A stretch of DNA of 64,000 nucleotides from Sunxiuqinia sp965230765 (GCA_965230765.1 CBDDLR010000001.1:1488001-1552000); one strand, 5' to 3'; counted from the first letter of the stretch, positions 1 to 8,824 are shown. Translations and numbers: made by a program. Notes: generated by a model from the letters alone, not told the origin.

Positions 1-30
1 TTTGGGGTGGAATTTAAAGTTAACTATCAA

Positions 31-1212
31 TTAGGCACGCCTTTTAAAAATTAAGAACCTTCGATTCTTAAATTCTTCAATCATTTTTTCTTCATCAGGG
101 CTAATGCCAATTGTAAGGATTTTCCGGGTAAGTTCGAGCCGCTTTTCTTTTCTGGATAAATAGGAATTTTTGAATATTGAGAGCGCCCAAATTAAACCAA
201 AACTAAATGATAACAGGGATAAGAAACTAATTGTTACGTTAATATAGTTTTGTAAGATAATTGAGGCTAACACAAATGTTCCGGTAAAACTTATGAGGAT
301 TGCAGAGGATTGAATATGAGTAAAACCTAGCTTGATAAGGGCATGGTGAATATGATTCATGTCTGGCGAAAAGGGAGATCTTTTTTGTAATAAACGAATG
401 GTAAAGACCCTTAATACATCACATATGGGGACAATTAACAGTGATAGTGCAATGGCTGGGATGTGTAAAAGCCCAGTTGCAGATGACAGTATCTGTCCCG
501 AGTTGTTGAATTTGATTACAATGACTGCCAGAAGAACACCTAGTATCAGCGATCCGGTGTCACCCATAAATATTTTATTTTCTTTTCCCCAAAGATTGAA
601 CTTTAGGAAAGCTATCAAGCTTCCTGAAATGGAAAAGCATAAAATGGCATAATTCTCAATTCCTGCCATAAGAAACCAAGAGCCAAATAACAACGAAACA
701 AACAAGGCAATTCCAGAAGCAAGCCCGTCAATTCCGTCGATAAGATTTAATGCATTGGTTAAAAACAGGATGATCATAAAGGCAGTGATCTGTCCGAGCC
801 AAACAGGAATTTCGTAGAGCCCAAACAAGCCATTGAAACTTTCCAGATGAACATTGCCCAAAAAGACCAGCAGGGCAGTCGCTACAAGTTGAACCAGAAA
901 TTTCTTTTTCGCAGAAATGACTAGAATGTCATCCTTTAATCCGATAAAGAAGAGCATAATAACTGCAGCGAAGATGTATTTTATTTCATTGTTAAGGCCA
1001 AGTTTTGAGAAAATTATAAAACTTAAGCTTAGCCCAATAAATATTCCAACACCACCTAACGTAGGGATAACTACTTTGTTCAATTTTCTATGGTTGGGTT
1101 TATCAAACAAGTGTTTGGCATTAGATACCCGTACAATTGGAGGAATACTAATATATGTAAGGATAAAACTTACAATAACGCATGGTAAATATGTAATAAT
1201 TGTTGCTTCCAT
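31..1212 (-). CDS. MraY/WecA-family undecaprenyl-phosphate sugar-1-phosphate transferase
   Basis: An integral membrane enzyme that transfers a sugar-1-phosphate from a UDP-sugar to a polyprenyl phosphate, the first lipid-linked step of surface glycan synthesis. About 393 residues with roughly ten or eleven hydrophobic segments. Family motifs are visible: GLKDD after the third helix, the NLIDGIDGLA loop, the FMGDTGS loop and a late PDMNHIHH histidine cluster. The last motif and the lack of neighbouring murein genes fit the WecA/TagO/TarO branch better than MraY. I chose the ATG at 1212 because a good Bacteroidota-type promoter lies just upstream; a GTG two codons earlier is possible. It is alone on the minus strand. 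Substrate (GlcNAc or another amino sugar) cannot be read from the sequence. Confidence 0.9.
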   Translation of the reverse strand: MEATIITYLPCVIVSFILTYISIPPIVRVSNAKHLFDKPNHRKLNKVVIPTLGGVGIFIGLSLSFIIFSKLGLNNEIKYIFAAVIMLFFIGLKDDILVISAKKKFLVQLVATALLVFLGNVHLESFNGLFGLYEIPVWLGQITAFMIILFLTNALNLIDGIDGLASGIALFVSLLFGSWFLMAGIENYAILCFSISGSLIAFLKFNLWGKENKIFMGDTGSLILGVLLAVIVIKFNNSGQILSSATGLLHIPAIALSLLIVPICDVLRVFTIRLLQKRSPFSPDMNHIHHALIKLGFTHIQSSAILISFTGTFVLASIILQNYINVTISFLSLLSFSFGLIWALSIFKNSYLSRKEKRLELTRKILTIGISPDEEKMIEEFKNRRFLIFKRRA

Positions 1213-1218
1213 GATCAC

Positions 1219-1674
1219 TAGGGGTTAATTTTTGCCAAAATTATCATCAAATTCATTCATCATCCAAATCATTCAACGAAATATGTTATACTCTTCTTGT
1301 TTGCTTAATGATTTCTTAATAAAAGAAAAAGCAAACCATTGATGCTGTATCTAATCCTATTGATGCAATAACAATTAGAACGGTTGCGTACATATTATAC
1401 GACTATATGTAAATTTACCCTACCCCCCTATTGGGTGATATAAATCAATTTCGGACGTAAGCCTTTTATATATACTAATTTACAATACCACAATTGTTCT
1501 GTCAAGTACAATATATGTTTTGTTAATAAATACTATTTGTTGAAAAATTATACTGGTAGCCTTTGTTTCATGTAAGCTACATCGTAAGCAGTAGTTCTGG
1601 CTTTATTTATCAGAATATTATGACCTTATAATGAAAATTTGGTCAAAAAAAACTGTTAGTAACTTGAGTATGAT
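1219..1674. other. Intergenic region between serS and the WecA-like gene
   Basis: AT-rich stretch with no credible reading frame on either strand. It contains the promoter of the WecA-like gene at its left end and one short GC-rich patch near 1423-1437 (a run of C followed by TATTGGGT). I see no tRNA, no clear terminator for serS and no repeat family. Confidence 0.5.
1236..1268 (-). promoter_or_regulatory. Bacteroidota-type promoter of the WecA-like gene
   Basis: On the minus strand TTTG is followed by 21 bases and then TAATTTTG, matching the Bacteroidota primary sigma consensus (TTTG, 19-21, TAnnTTTG). The implied start of transcription leaves a leader of about 15-20 bases before the chosen ATG. 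Confidence 0.65.
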
Positions 1675-2949
1675 CTAATTGATCAAATCAAAACCACAAT
1701 ATGGAACCAATACTTCAGGGACTTTAATCCCATTTTCTGTTTGATTATTTTCCAGTAAGGCAGCTACAATTCGAGGTAATGCTAAAGCGCTTCCATTTAA
1801 GGTGTGAGCAATTTGTGGCTTTTTAGTTTGCTCATCGCGATAACGAAGTTTTAGGCGATTGGCCTGGAACGATTCAAAGTTTGACACAGAACTTACTTCC
1901 AGCCATTTTTCCTGTGCTGCGGAGAAAACTTCGAAGTCATAAGTCAATGCTGCGGTAAAGCTCATATCTCCACCGCAAAGTCGAAGAATTCGGTAGGGAA
2001 GGCCAAGGTTTTTAACCAATCCTTCAACATGTGCTACCATTTCATCTAAAATGTTGTAGCTGCCCTCAGGGTTTGCAACCTGAACAATTTCAACTTTATC
2101 GAACTGGTGCAGTCGATTCAACCCACGCACATCTTTTCCGTAAGAACCTGCTTCGCGACGGAAACAAGCACTGTAGGCTGTGTTTTTTATTGGAAGTTCT
2201 TTTGCTTCAACAATAACATCGCGGTATAAATTTGTTACAGGAACTTCAGCTGTAGGAATTAGGTAAAGATTGTCTTCAGTAACATGATACATCTGTCCTT
2301 CTTTATCAGGAAGCTGTCCTGTTCCGAAACCACTGTCTTCATTTACAGCAAGCGGAGGCTGTATTTCCAGGTAGCCGGCCTTCAACGCTTCATCAAGGAA
2401 ATAATTGATTAAGGCTCGTTGCAAACGCGCACCTTTCCCTTTGTAAACAGGAAAACCTGCACCAGTTAGTTTTACGCCCAGCTCAAAATCAATCAGGTCA
2501 TATTTTGCAGCAAGTTCCCAGTGAGGGAGTTTGTTCTCACCCAAATTTGGGATATCACCAACAGACTTTACAGTTTCATTGTCTTCCGGGGTTTTTCCCG
2601 CAGGAACAATGTCAGCAGGTAAGTTAGGGAGTTGAACCTGAAGTTCATAAACTTCTTCGTCAATTTTGGCAAACTCTTCATCCAATTGCTTAATCTTATC
2701 TTTTAGTTCTGCAGTCCGTTCTTTTGCTGAATTCGCTTCATTTGTTTTGCCTTCACGGAACAAAAGACCAATTTCTTTCGAAAGCTTGTTCATCTCAGCC
2801 TTTACCTGATCTGCCGACGATTGTATCTCGTTTTTCTTCTGATATAACTCGATGATTTGGTCAACGATGCCTGCCGCATCGAAATTTTTCTTTTTCAGCT
2901 TTTCAATAACCTTTTCCGGGTTGTTTTGGATGAATCGTAAATTAAGCAT
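1675..2949 (-). CDS. serS: Seryl-tRNA synthetase
   Basis: Class II aminoacyl-tRNA synthetase that charges tRNA-Ser. The 424-residue length is typical. Residues about 1-105 form the charged antiparallel coiled-coil arm that binds the long variable arm of tRNA-Ser. The catalytic core follows, with a motif 2 block (FRREAGSYGKDVRGLNRLHQF) and motif 3 near the C terminus (NGSALALPRIVAALLEN). The ATG at 2949 is preceded by a good promoter. It is a single-gene transcription unit as far as can be seen. Confidence 0.97.
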   Translation of the reverse strand: MLNLRFIQNNPEKVIEKLKKKNFDAAGIVDQIIELYQKKNEIQSSADQVKAEMNKLSKEIGLLFREGKTNEANSAKERTAELKDKIKQLDEEFAKIDEEVYELQVQLPNLPADIVPAGKTPEDNETVKSVGDIPNLGENKLPHWELAAKYDLIDFELGVKLTGAGFPVYKGKGARLQRALINYFLDEALKAGYLEIQPPLAVNEDSGFGTGQLPDKEGQMYHVTEDNLYLIPTAEVPVTNLYRDVIVEAKELPIKNTAYSACFRREAGSYGKDVRGLNRLHQFDKVEIVQVANPEGSYNILDEMVAHVEGLVKNLGLPYRILRLCGGDMSFTAALTYDFEVFSAAQEKWLEVSSVSNFESFQANRLKLRYRDEQTKKPQIAHTLNGSALALPRIVAALLENNQTENGIKVPEVLVPYCGFDLIN

Positions 2950-2974
2950 GAGCTTCGGTTTTTATAATGCTGGG

Positions 2975-3005
2975 CAAATTTAAAAAATGAATTTACGAGC
3001 AGCAA
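2975..3005 (-). promoter_or_regulatory. Promoter of serS
   Basis: On the minus strand TTG, 20 bases, then TAAATTTG, 25 bases before the serS start. This matches the Bacteroidota consensus in both boxes and in spacing. Confidence 0.65.
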
Positions 3006-3154
3006 GAATTGTCTGGTTTGTTGATATTAATTTATCAATTCTTTTGAATAGACTTGTTCTTTTTTTGCATTTATCCCGATATGTCTCACAATCCGGATTA
3101 ACTCGACTAGATATTTTTAGTTCATACAGTTTCTAAAAATAAAGTCTCATTTAA

Positions 3155-3192
3155 TAAAAAACTCCTGCCTAAATAAAAGACAGGAGTTTCTT
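3155..3192 (-). terminator. Rho-independent terminator after rpmA
   Basis: On the minus strand ACTCCTGTCT pairs with AGGCAGGAGT (one G-U pair) around a short AT-rich loop, followed by a run of six T. It lies about 25 bases after the rpmA stop. Confidence 0.85.
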
Positions 3193-3214
3193 TTTAAGGA
3201 TATCTTAATTCTTA

Positions 3215-3481
3215 CTAGTTTGCTGATACAATAGGTTCAACAGAAACGTAAGATTTGTTGTCTCTTTTCTTTTTGAAAACAACAGTGCCATCAGTTAAGG
3301 CAAACAATGTATGATCTTTTCCCATACCTACATTATTACCCGGATGATGAGAAGTACCACGCTGGCGAACTAGGATGTTACCAGCTTTGCAAACCTGACC
3401 ACCGTAAATTTTTACGCCAAGTCGTTTACTTTCCGATTCGCGTCCGTTTTTCGAACTACCGACACCTTTCTTATGAGCCAT
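3215..3481 (-). CDS. rpmA: 50S ribosomal protein L27
   Basis: Ribosomal protein L27, which reaches the peptidyl transferase centre. The 88-residue protein has the family start MAHKKGVGSSKNGRESESKR and the conserved VRQRGTSHHPGNNVGMGKDHTLFA block. It begins directly at the MAHKKG form, with no cleavable N-terminal extension of the Firmicutes type. It lies 18 bases downstream of rplU in the classic rplU-rpmA pair and is followed by a strong terminator. Confidence 0.97.
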   Translation of the reverse strand: MAHKKGVGSSKNGRESESKRLGVKIYGGQVCKAGNILVRQRGTSHHPGNNVGMGKDHTLFALTDGTVVFKKKRDNKSYVSVEPIVSAN

Positions 3482-3499
3482 GGTTTAATGTTTTTAGGG

Positions 3500-3811
3500 T
3501 TATCCAATAATTTCTTCAATCTGAATTTGAGTCAAATACTGACGGTGACCGTTTTTCTTTTTGTAACCTTTTCTTCTTTTCTTTTTGAAAACGATTACTT
3601 TGTCACCTTTCAAGTGTTCAAGCACTTTGGCATTTACTCTTGCTCCGCGTACTTTTGGTGTCCCAACTTTTACTTTTCCGTCGTTGTCTACCAAAAGAAC
3701 GTTTTTAAATTCAACGCTTGTTCCTTCTTCTTCTTCCAAGCGATGTACAAATACTTTCTGGTCTTTTTCAACTCTGAATTGCTGACCTGCAATTTCTACA
3801 ATAGCGTACAT
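3500..3811 (-). CDS. rplU: 50S ribosomal protein L21
   Basis: Ribosomal protein L21, 103 residues, an rRNA-binding protein of the large subunit. It starts MYAIVEIAGQQFRVEKDQ and has the basic patch FKKKRRKGYKKKNGHRQ followed by T-x-I-x-I near the C terminus, all family hallmarks. First gene of the rplU-rpmA operon. Its leader of about 75 bases carries pairing potential around an SD-like GGAGG, described separately. Confidence 0.97.
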   Translation of the reverse strand: MYAIVEIAGQQFRVEKDQKVFVHRLEEEEGTSVEFKNVLLVDNDGKVKVGTPKVRGARVNAKVLEHLKGDKVIVFKKKRRKGYKKKNGHRQYLTQIQIEEIIG

Positions 3812-3827
3812 TTTCTATTCTTTAAAA

Positions 3828-3853
3828 TTTCCTCCGGCAGGCGGAAATGCCTG
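3828..3853 (-). promoter_or_regulatory. Structured rplU leader with alternative hairpins
   Basis: In the transcript CAGGC (3853-3849) can pair with GCCTG (3842-3838). Alternatively TTTCC (3847-3843) can pair with GGAAA (3832-3828), which would occlude the GGAGG at 3835-3831. The two pairings compete or form a pseudoknot. The GGAGG is 19 bases from the start codon, too far for a normal Shine-Dalgarno, so regulation is only a possibility. Confidence 0.3.
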
Positions 3854-3892
3854 AGATTCCACTTGTTGGGCCTGCTCGAAAACTTCGGACTG

Positions 3893-3923
3893 CAAAAGTA
3901 TATATTTTTTATTGATCACCAAA
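3893..3923 (-). promoter_or_regulatory. Promoter of rplU-rpmA
   Basis: On the minus strand TTTG, 19 bases, TACTTTTG: a full match to the Bacteroidota consensus. It implies a leader of about 75 bases before rplU. Confidence 0.7.
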
Positions 3924-4035
3924 TATTTATGAGTATTTTGTTTAAGAATAGTATATTGAATTTTTGGGCGAACAAAACGGACTCGAATTGTTTAATAAAC
4001 GTTGGTTATTTACTCCATTCACACAAACAATTTGT

Positions 4036-4043
4036 TATATTTG
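4036..4043 (+). promoter_or_regulatory. Possible -7 box before the DUF151 gene
   Basis: TATATTTG matches TAnnTTTG and lies 25 bases before the start codon. I see no good TTTG box at the usual distance, so this is weaker than the other promoters. Confidence 0.4.
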
Positions 4044-4068
4044 CTACTATTGACTCCAGAGTGATTCT

Positions 4069-4659
4069 ATGCAGAAAGTAAGGTTGAATATTTTAGGGCT
4101 TTCGGTAAGCCAAACACAATCAGGTGCTTATGCGCTTGTTTTAGCAGAAGAAAACGGTGATCGGAGGATCCCAATTATTATCGGGCCTGTTGAAGCACAG
4201 GCAATAGCCATACAGCTTGAAGGATTAAAGCCACCCAGACCTTTGACCCATGATTTGTTTCGTAATTTGTCGTTAGCATTCGATATCCACATTTCAGAAG
4301 TGATTATTTATAAGCTTGAAGAAGGCATTTTTTACTCGGAGTTGGTTTGCGAAATGAATGGGCAGCAAACCCGGATCGATTCCAGAACTTCGGATGCAGT
4401 GGCCTTGGCCATACGTTTTAAGTGTCCCATTTTTACCACTGAGGATATTTTGAAAAAAGCAGGTATTGTCATGGATATGGAGGGTGAAGAATCCCTCGGT
4501 GAAGAAGGTAGTGAGGATCAGCCTGAAAAACCTTCGGAAACTGAGTTTAATAAATACACCGAAAAAGAATTGAATGAAATGCTGAATGAGGCTGTGAACA
4601 ACGAAAATTACGAGCGGGCTTCAAAAATCAGGGATGAGCTAAACCGCAGAAAAAAATAA
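4069..4659 (+). CDS. Bifunctional nuclease (DUF151) family protein with UVR motif
   Basis: A 196-residue protein. Residues about 1-140 are the DUF151/BFN domain, with the typical stretches GLSVSQTQSGAYALVLAEE, RRIPIIIGPVEAQAIA and SRTSDAVALAIRF. After an acidic linker the last 35 residues form a UvrB/UvrC-type UVR helix pair (LNEAVNNENYERASKIRDEL). BFN proteins have been reported to have nuclease activity and, in other bacteria, links to stress. The UVR tail suggests protein-protein contact, by analogy. It is followed 8 bases later by the nucleoside transporter, so the two are probably co-transcribed. The cellular role here is not known. Confidence 0.9.
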   Translation: MQKVRLNILGLSVSQTQSGAYALVLAEENGDRRIPIIIGPVEAQAIAIQLEGLKPPRPLTHDLFRNLSLAFDIHISEVIIYKLEEGIFYSELVCEMNGQQTRIDSRTSDAVALAIRFKCPIFTTEDILKKAGIVMDMEGEESLGEEGSEDQPEKPSETEFNKYTEKELNEMLNEAVNNENYERASKIRDELNRRKK

Positions 4660-4667
4660 ACCACTTT

Positions 4668-6134
4668 ATGAAAGCAACCGTATTTAGCCAATTATTATTA
4701 TTGGCTTTTTTAATATTAGCGCCTACGTTTTCCTATTGCAATAGTACACCTCAGCAAGATACAATCACCGAAATAAAACATGAAGTTGATTCGACTAAGT
4801 CCACTTCGAACATTCTTCTGAATACTGAAGAAAAAAAGCCGTTTAGTATGATGACCGTTTTTCGGGGCTTGTTGGGAATGCTGGTTTTAGTTGGTATTGG
4901 GTTTTTATTTTCTAAAGATAGAAAACACATTCCCTGGAAGACGGTTGTTGTAGGCTTGGCTTTTCAGGTGACTTTGGCAGTTGGTGTTTTGTATGTCCCT
5001 TTTATCCGGTTTATGTTTGAATTCTTTGGGAAAATCTTTGTGAAAATCCTTGATTTTACAAAGGTAGGGAGTGAATTCCTGTTTGGCTCCCTGATTGATA
5101 TGAGCCAGTTTGGGATGATTTTTGCCTTTCAGATTTTACCTACCATCATATTCTTTTCTGCGTTAACAAGCTTATTGTTTTACTGGGGAATTATTCAGAA
5201 AGTTGTTTGGGCACTTGCATGGGTATTTACACGTTTATTGAAACTATCTGGTGCTGAATCCCTGTCAGTTGCCGGGAATATATTTCTTGGGCAAACTGAA
5301 TCGCCTTTGATGATTAAAGCTTATTTGCCGAAAATGAACGATTCTGAAATTATGCTGGTCATGACCGGGGGAATGGCAACACTTGCTGGTGCTGTGTTGG
5401 CTGCCTACATTGGAATGCTTGGCGGCGATGATCCGGCATTGAGGCTTGAGTTTGCCAAGCACTTGCTGACTGCTTCAGTTATGGCAGCACCTGGTGCTGT
5501 AATATTTTCAAAAATGCTTGTCCCGAACCCGGACAAAGTAAACAAAGATGTGAAAATCAGCAAAGACAAAATTGGAAGCAACGTATTGGATTCGATCACC
5601 AATGGTACTTCCGAAGGTGTACGATTGGCTGTGAATGTTGGGGCGATGTTGCTAGCCTTCCTGGCCCTGATTGCCATGTTCAATTTTACTTTTGGGAAAG
5701 TTGGACAATGGACTGGATTAAATGAGGTAATCGCCGGGTTCACTGATGGGCAGTACGATAAGCTTTCCCTTCAGTTTATGTTAGGGTACACTTTTGCACC
5801 AATTATGTGGTTAATTGGCATTTGCCCGGAAGACATATCGCTTGTGGGAAGGTTGCTTGGCGAAAAACTCATTTTGACAGAATTCATTGGGTACATTAGC
5901 CTTTCCGATTTGAAAGCGGCAGGTGCTTTCACTCAATATAAATCAGTGATTATGGCTACCTATATCTTATGTGGCTTTGCGAATTTTGCTTCTATCGGGA
6001 TTCAAATTGGCGGGATTGGTGCGCTGGCACCCAACAAACGGGTAACGCTATCGCGTTATGGAATGCCAGCTCTGTTGGCCGGGACACTCGCATCATTAAT
6101 GTCCGCTACAATTATTGGGATGATTCTCGGCTAA
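4668..6134 (+). CDS. NupC-type concentrative nucleoside transporter
   Basis: An inner-membrane sodium- or proton-coupled nucleoside symporter of the CNT family, 488 residues. The CNT core begins near residue 60 (MMTVFRGLLGMLVLVGIGFLFS) and contains the family motifs GQTESPLMIKAYL and the ICPEDISLVGRLLGEK region of the substrate site. The first 55 residues are unusual: a signal-peptide-like segment (LLLLAFLILAPTFSYCNS) followed by a polar stretch. This would place an extra hydrophobic element before the core or be cleaved. It starts 8 bases after the DUF151 gene. It fits with the nucleoside kinases, thyA and folA elsewhere in the window as salvage and thymidylate functions. Confidence 0.92.
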   Translation: MKATVFSQLLLLAFLILAPTFSYCNSTPQQDTITEIKHEVDSTKSTSNILLNTEEKKPFSMMTVFRGLLGMLVLVGIGFLFSKDRKHIPWKTVVVGLAFQVTLAVGVLYVPFIRFMFEFFGKIFVKILDFTKVGSEFLFGSLIDMSQFGMIFAFQILPTIIFFSALTSLLFYWGIIQKVVWALAWVFTRLLKLSGAESLSVAGNIFLGQTESPLMIKAYLPKMNDSEIMLVMTGGMATLAGAVLAAYIGMLGGDDPALRLEFAKHLLTASVMAAPGAVIFSKMLVPNPDKVNKDVKISKDKIGSNVLDSITNGTSEGVRLAVNVGAMLLAFLALIAMFNFTFGKVGQWTGLNEVIAGFTDGQYDKLSLQFMLGYTFAPIMWLIGICPEDISLVGRLLGEKLILTEFIGYISLSDLKAAGAFTQYKSVIMATYILCGFANFASIGIQIGGIGALAPNKRVTLSRYGMPALLAGTLASLMSATIIGMILG

Positions 6135-6306
6135 TTGAACAAAATCTTATATCCCTCATCATGATTGGGGGAGTATTTTAATACTTATTTTGCCTGAAAA
6201 AGCAGGTTTTGAAAGGGTTACAAGTTTTGTTATGTTTTTGAAAACTTAACAAATGCCAGAAAAAAGTCGTAACTTATAAAGAAAGTATTAATCAAAACTC
6301 TCCATC

Positions 6307-7302
6307 ATGAAATACATTAAGTTACTCATACCAATTATGCTGGTTTTATTTTTATTGCCAGCGTGCAACCAAAAACCAGAAATTGGGTTGCTAATGGATA
6401 CGATTGAGCGTGACAGGTGGGCAAAAGACCGGGATTTGTTTGTTGAGAAAGTTGAAGATTTAGGAGGAGAAGTTACGGTACAAGTAGCTAATTCTGATGC
6501 ATCGGTTCAGTTTCAGCAAGCGCTTGAAATGATCAACAATGAAGTTGATGTGCTGGTAATTATTCCCGTGGATATGACTGTTGCTGCAGGGATTGTAAAA
6601 ATGGCCAAGAAGAAGCACATACCCGTGGTTTCGTATGATCGGTTAATTCGTGACGCTGACATTGATTTTTATGTTTCGACTGATAATATTGAGGTTGGCG
6701 AGCTGCAGGCTGATTTTTTATCAACAGTTAAGCCAGAAGGAAACTACGTGTTAATTGGAGGGCCTACGACTGATTACAATTCTTTCCAGCTTCGCCTGGG
6801 TTGGATGAATGTTCTTCAACCAATGATTGACAAAGGGGATATAAAAATACTTAGCGATCAGTATGTCGAGCACTGGGAGCCAGAAGATGCATACAAAATG
6901 ATGACTGAGGTGTTAAAAGAAGATCCTGCTGTTGATGTTGTTATTGCCGGGAATGATGCATTGGCCGGGGGTGCCATTGATGCTTTGAAAGAACACGAAA
7001 TGGCAGGCAATGTATTAGTGGCAGGTCAGGATGCCGACATTGGTGCCATCCGAAATATCATTTTAGGACATCAAGCAATCACTATTTACAAACCCATCGA
7101 ATCGTTGGCCTTTAATGCTGCTGAGGCAGCAGTTAAAATTGCAAAAGGCAAAAAGCTCGAAGGGGTTATGACTTGTACAGTGAATAACGGACATCGCCTT
7201 GTTCCTTCAGTACTTCTTAATTCACAGGTTGTTAATAAGCAAAACTTAAAAATGACTGTTGTGTCAGAAGGGTTTCTTGAAGAAAAGGAGATTTTTGAGT
7301 AA
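6307..7302 (+). CDS. Orphan periplasmic sugar-binding lipoprotein, XylF/RbsB type
   Basis: A 331-residue periplasmic-binding-protein-type I sugar receptor. The N terminus is a lipoprotein signal with a lipobox ending LLPAC at residue 20. The rest follows the XylF pattern: IGLLMDTIERDRWAKDRD, VDVLVIIPVD, VSYDRLIRDADIDFYVSTDN, VIAGNDALAGGAIDAL and VAGQDADIGAIRNI. No ABC ATPase or permease partner lies nearby, so it may feed a distant transporter or act as a sensor ligand-binding subunit. Flanked by a terminator downstream and 170 bases of non-coding DNA upstream, so probably transcribed alone. The ligand is likely a pentose or related sugar, inferred from the family only. Confidence 0.88.
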   Translation: MKYIKLLIPIMLVLFLLPACNQKPEIGLLMDTIERDRWAKDRDLFVEKVEDLGGEVTVQVANSDASVQFQQALEMINNEVDVLVIIPVDMTVAAGIVKMAKKKHIPVVSYDRLIRDADIDFYVSTDNIEVGELQADFLSTVKPEGNYVLIGGPTTDYNSFQLRLGWMNVLQPMIDKGDIKILSDQYVEHWEPEDAYKMMTEVLKEDPAVDVVIAGNDALAGGAIDALKEHEMAGNVLVAGQDADIGAIRNIILGHQAITIYKPIESLAFNAAEAAVKIAKGKKLEGVMTCTVNNGHRLVPSVLLNSQVVNKQNLKMTVVSEGFLEEKEIFE

Positions 7303-7323
7303 TACAGAGTTCGTTCAATAGTA

Positions 7324-7354
7324 AAACGCGGTCAACTAGTTTGGTCGCGTTTTT
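7324..7354 (+). terminator. Terminator after the sugar-binding lipoprotein gene
   Basis: AACGCGGTCAA pairs with TTGGTCGCGTT (two G-U pairs) around CTAGT, followed by a T run. Confidence 0.8.
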
Positions 7355-7434
7355 TGTTGAAAACTCTTTCTTGGGTATTCCTGTTAAATCAAGTAAATTC
7401 ACGCTTATTTTAATCGTTTTGAAGAAATAAAAGG

Positions 7435-8229
7435 ATGAAACAATACCTTGATTTACTGGAGCATGTCATGCAAAATGGCACAGAGAAGGAGGACCGGACA
7501 GGAACAGGCACTATCAGTGTCTTTGGGCATCAGATGCGTTTTAACCTGGAAGAGGGATTTCCGGTTTTAACAACCAAAAAATTGCATTTAAAATCGATCA
7601 TCCATGAATTGTTGTGGTTTTTAGCTGGAGATACCAATATAAAATACCTGACCGACAACGGTGTTAGAATATGGAATGAGTGGGCTGATGAAAATGGGGA
7701 TCTTGGACATATTTATGGTTATCAGTGGCGATCCTGGCCAACACCGGATGGTGGGCATGTTGATCAAATCAGCGAAGTAGTTGATTCCATTCGAAAAAAC
7801 CCAGACTCGCGAAGGCTTTTGGTTAGTGCATGGAACGTTGGTGAATTGGGAAATATGAACCTTCCCCCTTGCCATTTATTGTTTCAGTTTTATGTGGCTG
7901 ATGGCAAGTTAAGTTGCCAGCTTTACCAGCGTAGTTGTGATGTTTTTCTTGGGGTGCCTTTTAATGTTGCGTCATATGCCTTGTTGACCATGATGATGGC
8001 TCAGGTCACTGGTTTAAAGCCTGGGGATTTTGTTTGGACAGGTGGCGATGTTCACATTTATCAGAACCACCTTGAACAAGTGAAGCTTCAGCTAACGCGT
8101 GAGCCAAAGAAATTACCTCAAATGAAGATCAATCCGGAAGTAAATTCAATTTTTGATTTTAAATATGAAGATTTTGAACTGGTGAATTACGAGGCTCACC
8201 CACACATTCCCGGAAAAGTTTCAGTATAA
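7435..8229 (+). CDS. thyA: Thymidylate synthase
   Basis: Makes dTMP from dUMP with methylene-tetrahydrofolate. At 264 residues it is the same length as the E. coli enzyme and matches it throughout. The catalytic cysteine is C146 in LPPCHLLFQFYV, and the dUMP-binding block RSCDVFLGVPFNVASYALL follows. The start ATG is preceded by AAAGG. It lies 11 bases upstream of folA, which recycles the dihydrofolate that ThyA produces, so the two form a functional operon. Confidence 0.98.
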   Translation: MKQYLDLLEHVMQNGTEKEDRTGTGTISVFGHQMRFNLEEGFPVLTTKKLHLKSIIHELLWFLAGDTNIKYLTDNGVRIWNEWADENGDLGHIYGYQWRSWPTPDGGHVDQISEVVDSIRKNPDSRRLLVSAWNVGELGNMNLPPCHLLFQFYVADGKLSCQLYQRSCDVFLGVPFNVASYALLTMMMAQVTGLKPGDFVWTGGDVHIYQNHLEQVKLQLTREPKKLPQMKINPEVNSIFDFKYEDFELVNYEAHPHIPGKVSV

Positions 8230-8240
8230 AGAGTAAAAAA

Positions 8241-8735
8241 ATGATCCACAATAATATTTCAATAATTGTCGCCATTGCGCAAAATTTTGCCATTGGTAAA
8301 AACAACGAATTGTTGTTTCATCTTCCCGCCGATTTAAAAAGGTTTAAACAAATCACTACCGGGCATTCCATAATTATGGGAAGAAACACATTGCTCTCGC
8401 TACCAAAGTGGCCTCTGCCAAACCGAAGGCATATTGTAATTACCGATAAACCCGATGACAAATTCGAGGGCTGTGAAGTCGTGTTTTCAATTGATGAAGC
8501 GATTGAAAAAGTGAAAGACGAAAAGGAAGCGTTTGTTATTGGTGGTGGAATGATTTATCGTCAGTTTTATCCGATAGCTGGAAAGCTATATCTTACCTTG
8601 GTTCATCAAGATTTCGATGCAGATGTTTTCTTCCCTGAAATTGATTACCAGCAATGGGCTGAAGAAAAGCGAGAAGACCTGTTTGATGAAAAGAACCAAT
8701 TTAATTATTCGTACCTGGATTTAAAAAGAAGCTAA
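8241..8735 (+). CDS. folA: Dihydrofolate reductase
   Basis: Reduces dihydrofolate to tetrahydrofolate with NADPH. The 164-residue protein has the N-terminal ISIIVAIAQNFAIGKNNELLFHLPADLKRFK block, including the active-site aspartate after LPA, then IIMGRNTLLSLP and the AFVIGGGMIYRQFYP NADPH-binding segment. It is directly coupled to thyA. Confidence 0.97.
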   Translation: MIHNNISIIVAIAQNFAIGKNNELLFHLPADLKRFKQITTGHSIIMGRNTLLSLPKWPLPNRRHIVITDKPDDKFEGCEVVFSIDEAIEKVKDEKEAFVIGGGMIYRQFYPIAGKLYLTLVHQDFDADVFFPEIDYQQWAEEKREDLFDEKNQFNYSYLDLKRS

Positions 8736-8824
8736 TTTTTATATTGAACAGTAGGGTTTTTGCGTGTTTTGAGGTATCACAATAAAACTGACTTGTTTTA
8801 TTGCAAGTAAAAAACCGTTCAATT

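Noticed and set aside
1219..1674. A non-coding RNA gene in the gap upstream of the WecA-like gene
   Set aside because: No conserved tRNA, tmRNA, SRP or riboswitch features and no clear terminator could be recognised.
3473..4081. 202-codon plus-strand frame opposite rplU
   Set aside because: Phenylalanine-rich product typical of an antisense shadow of a lysine-rich gene; covers the rplU promoter and leader.
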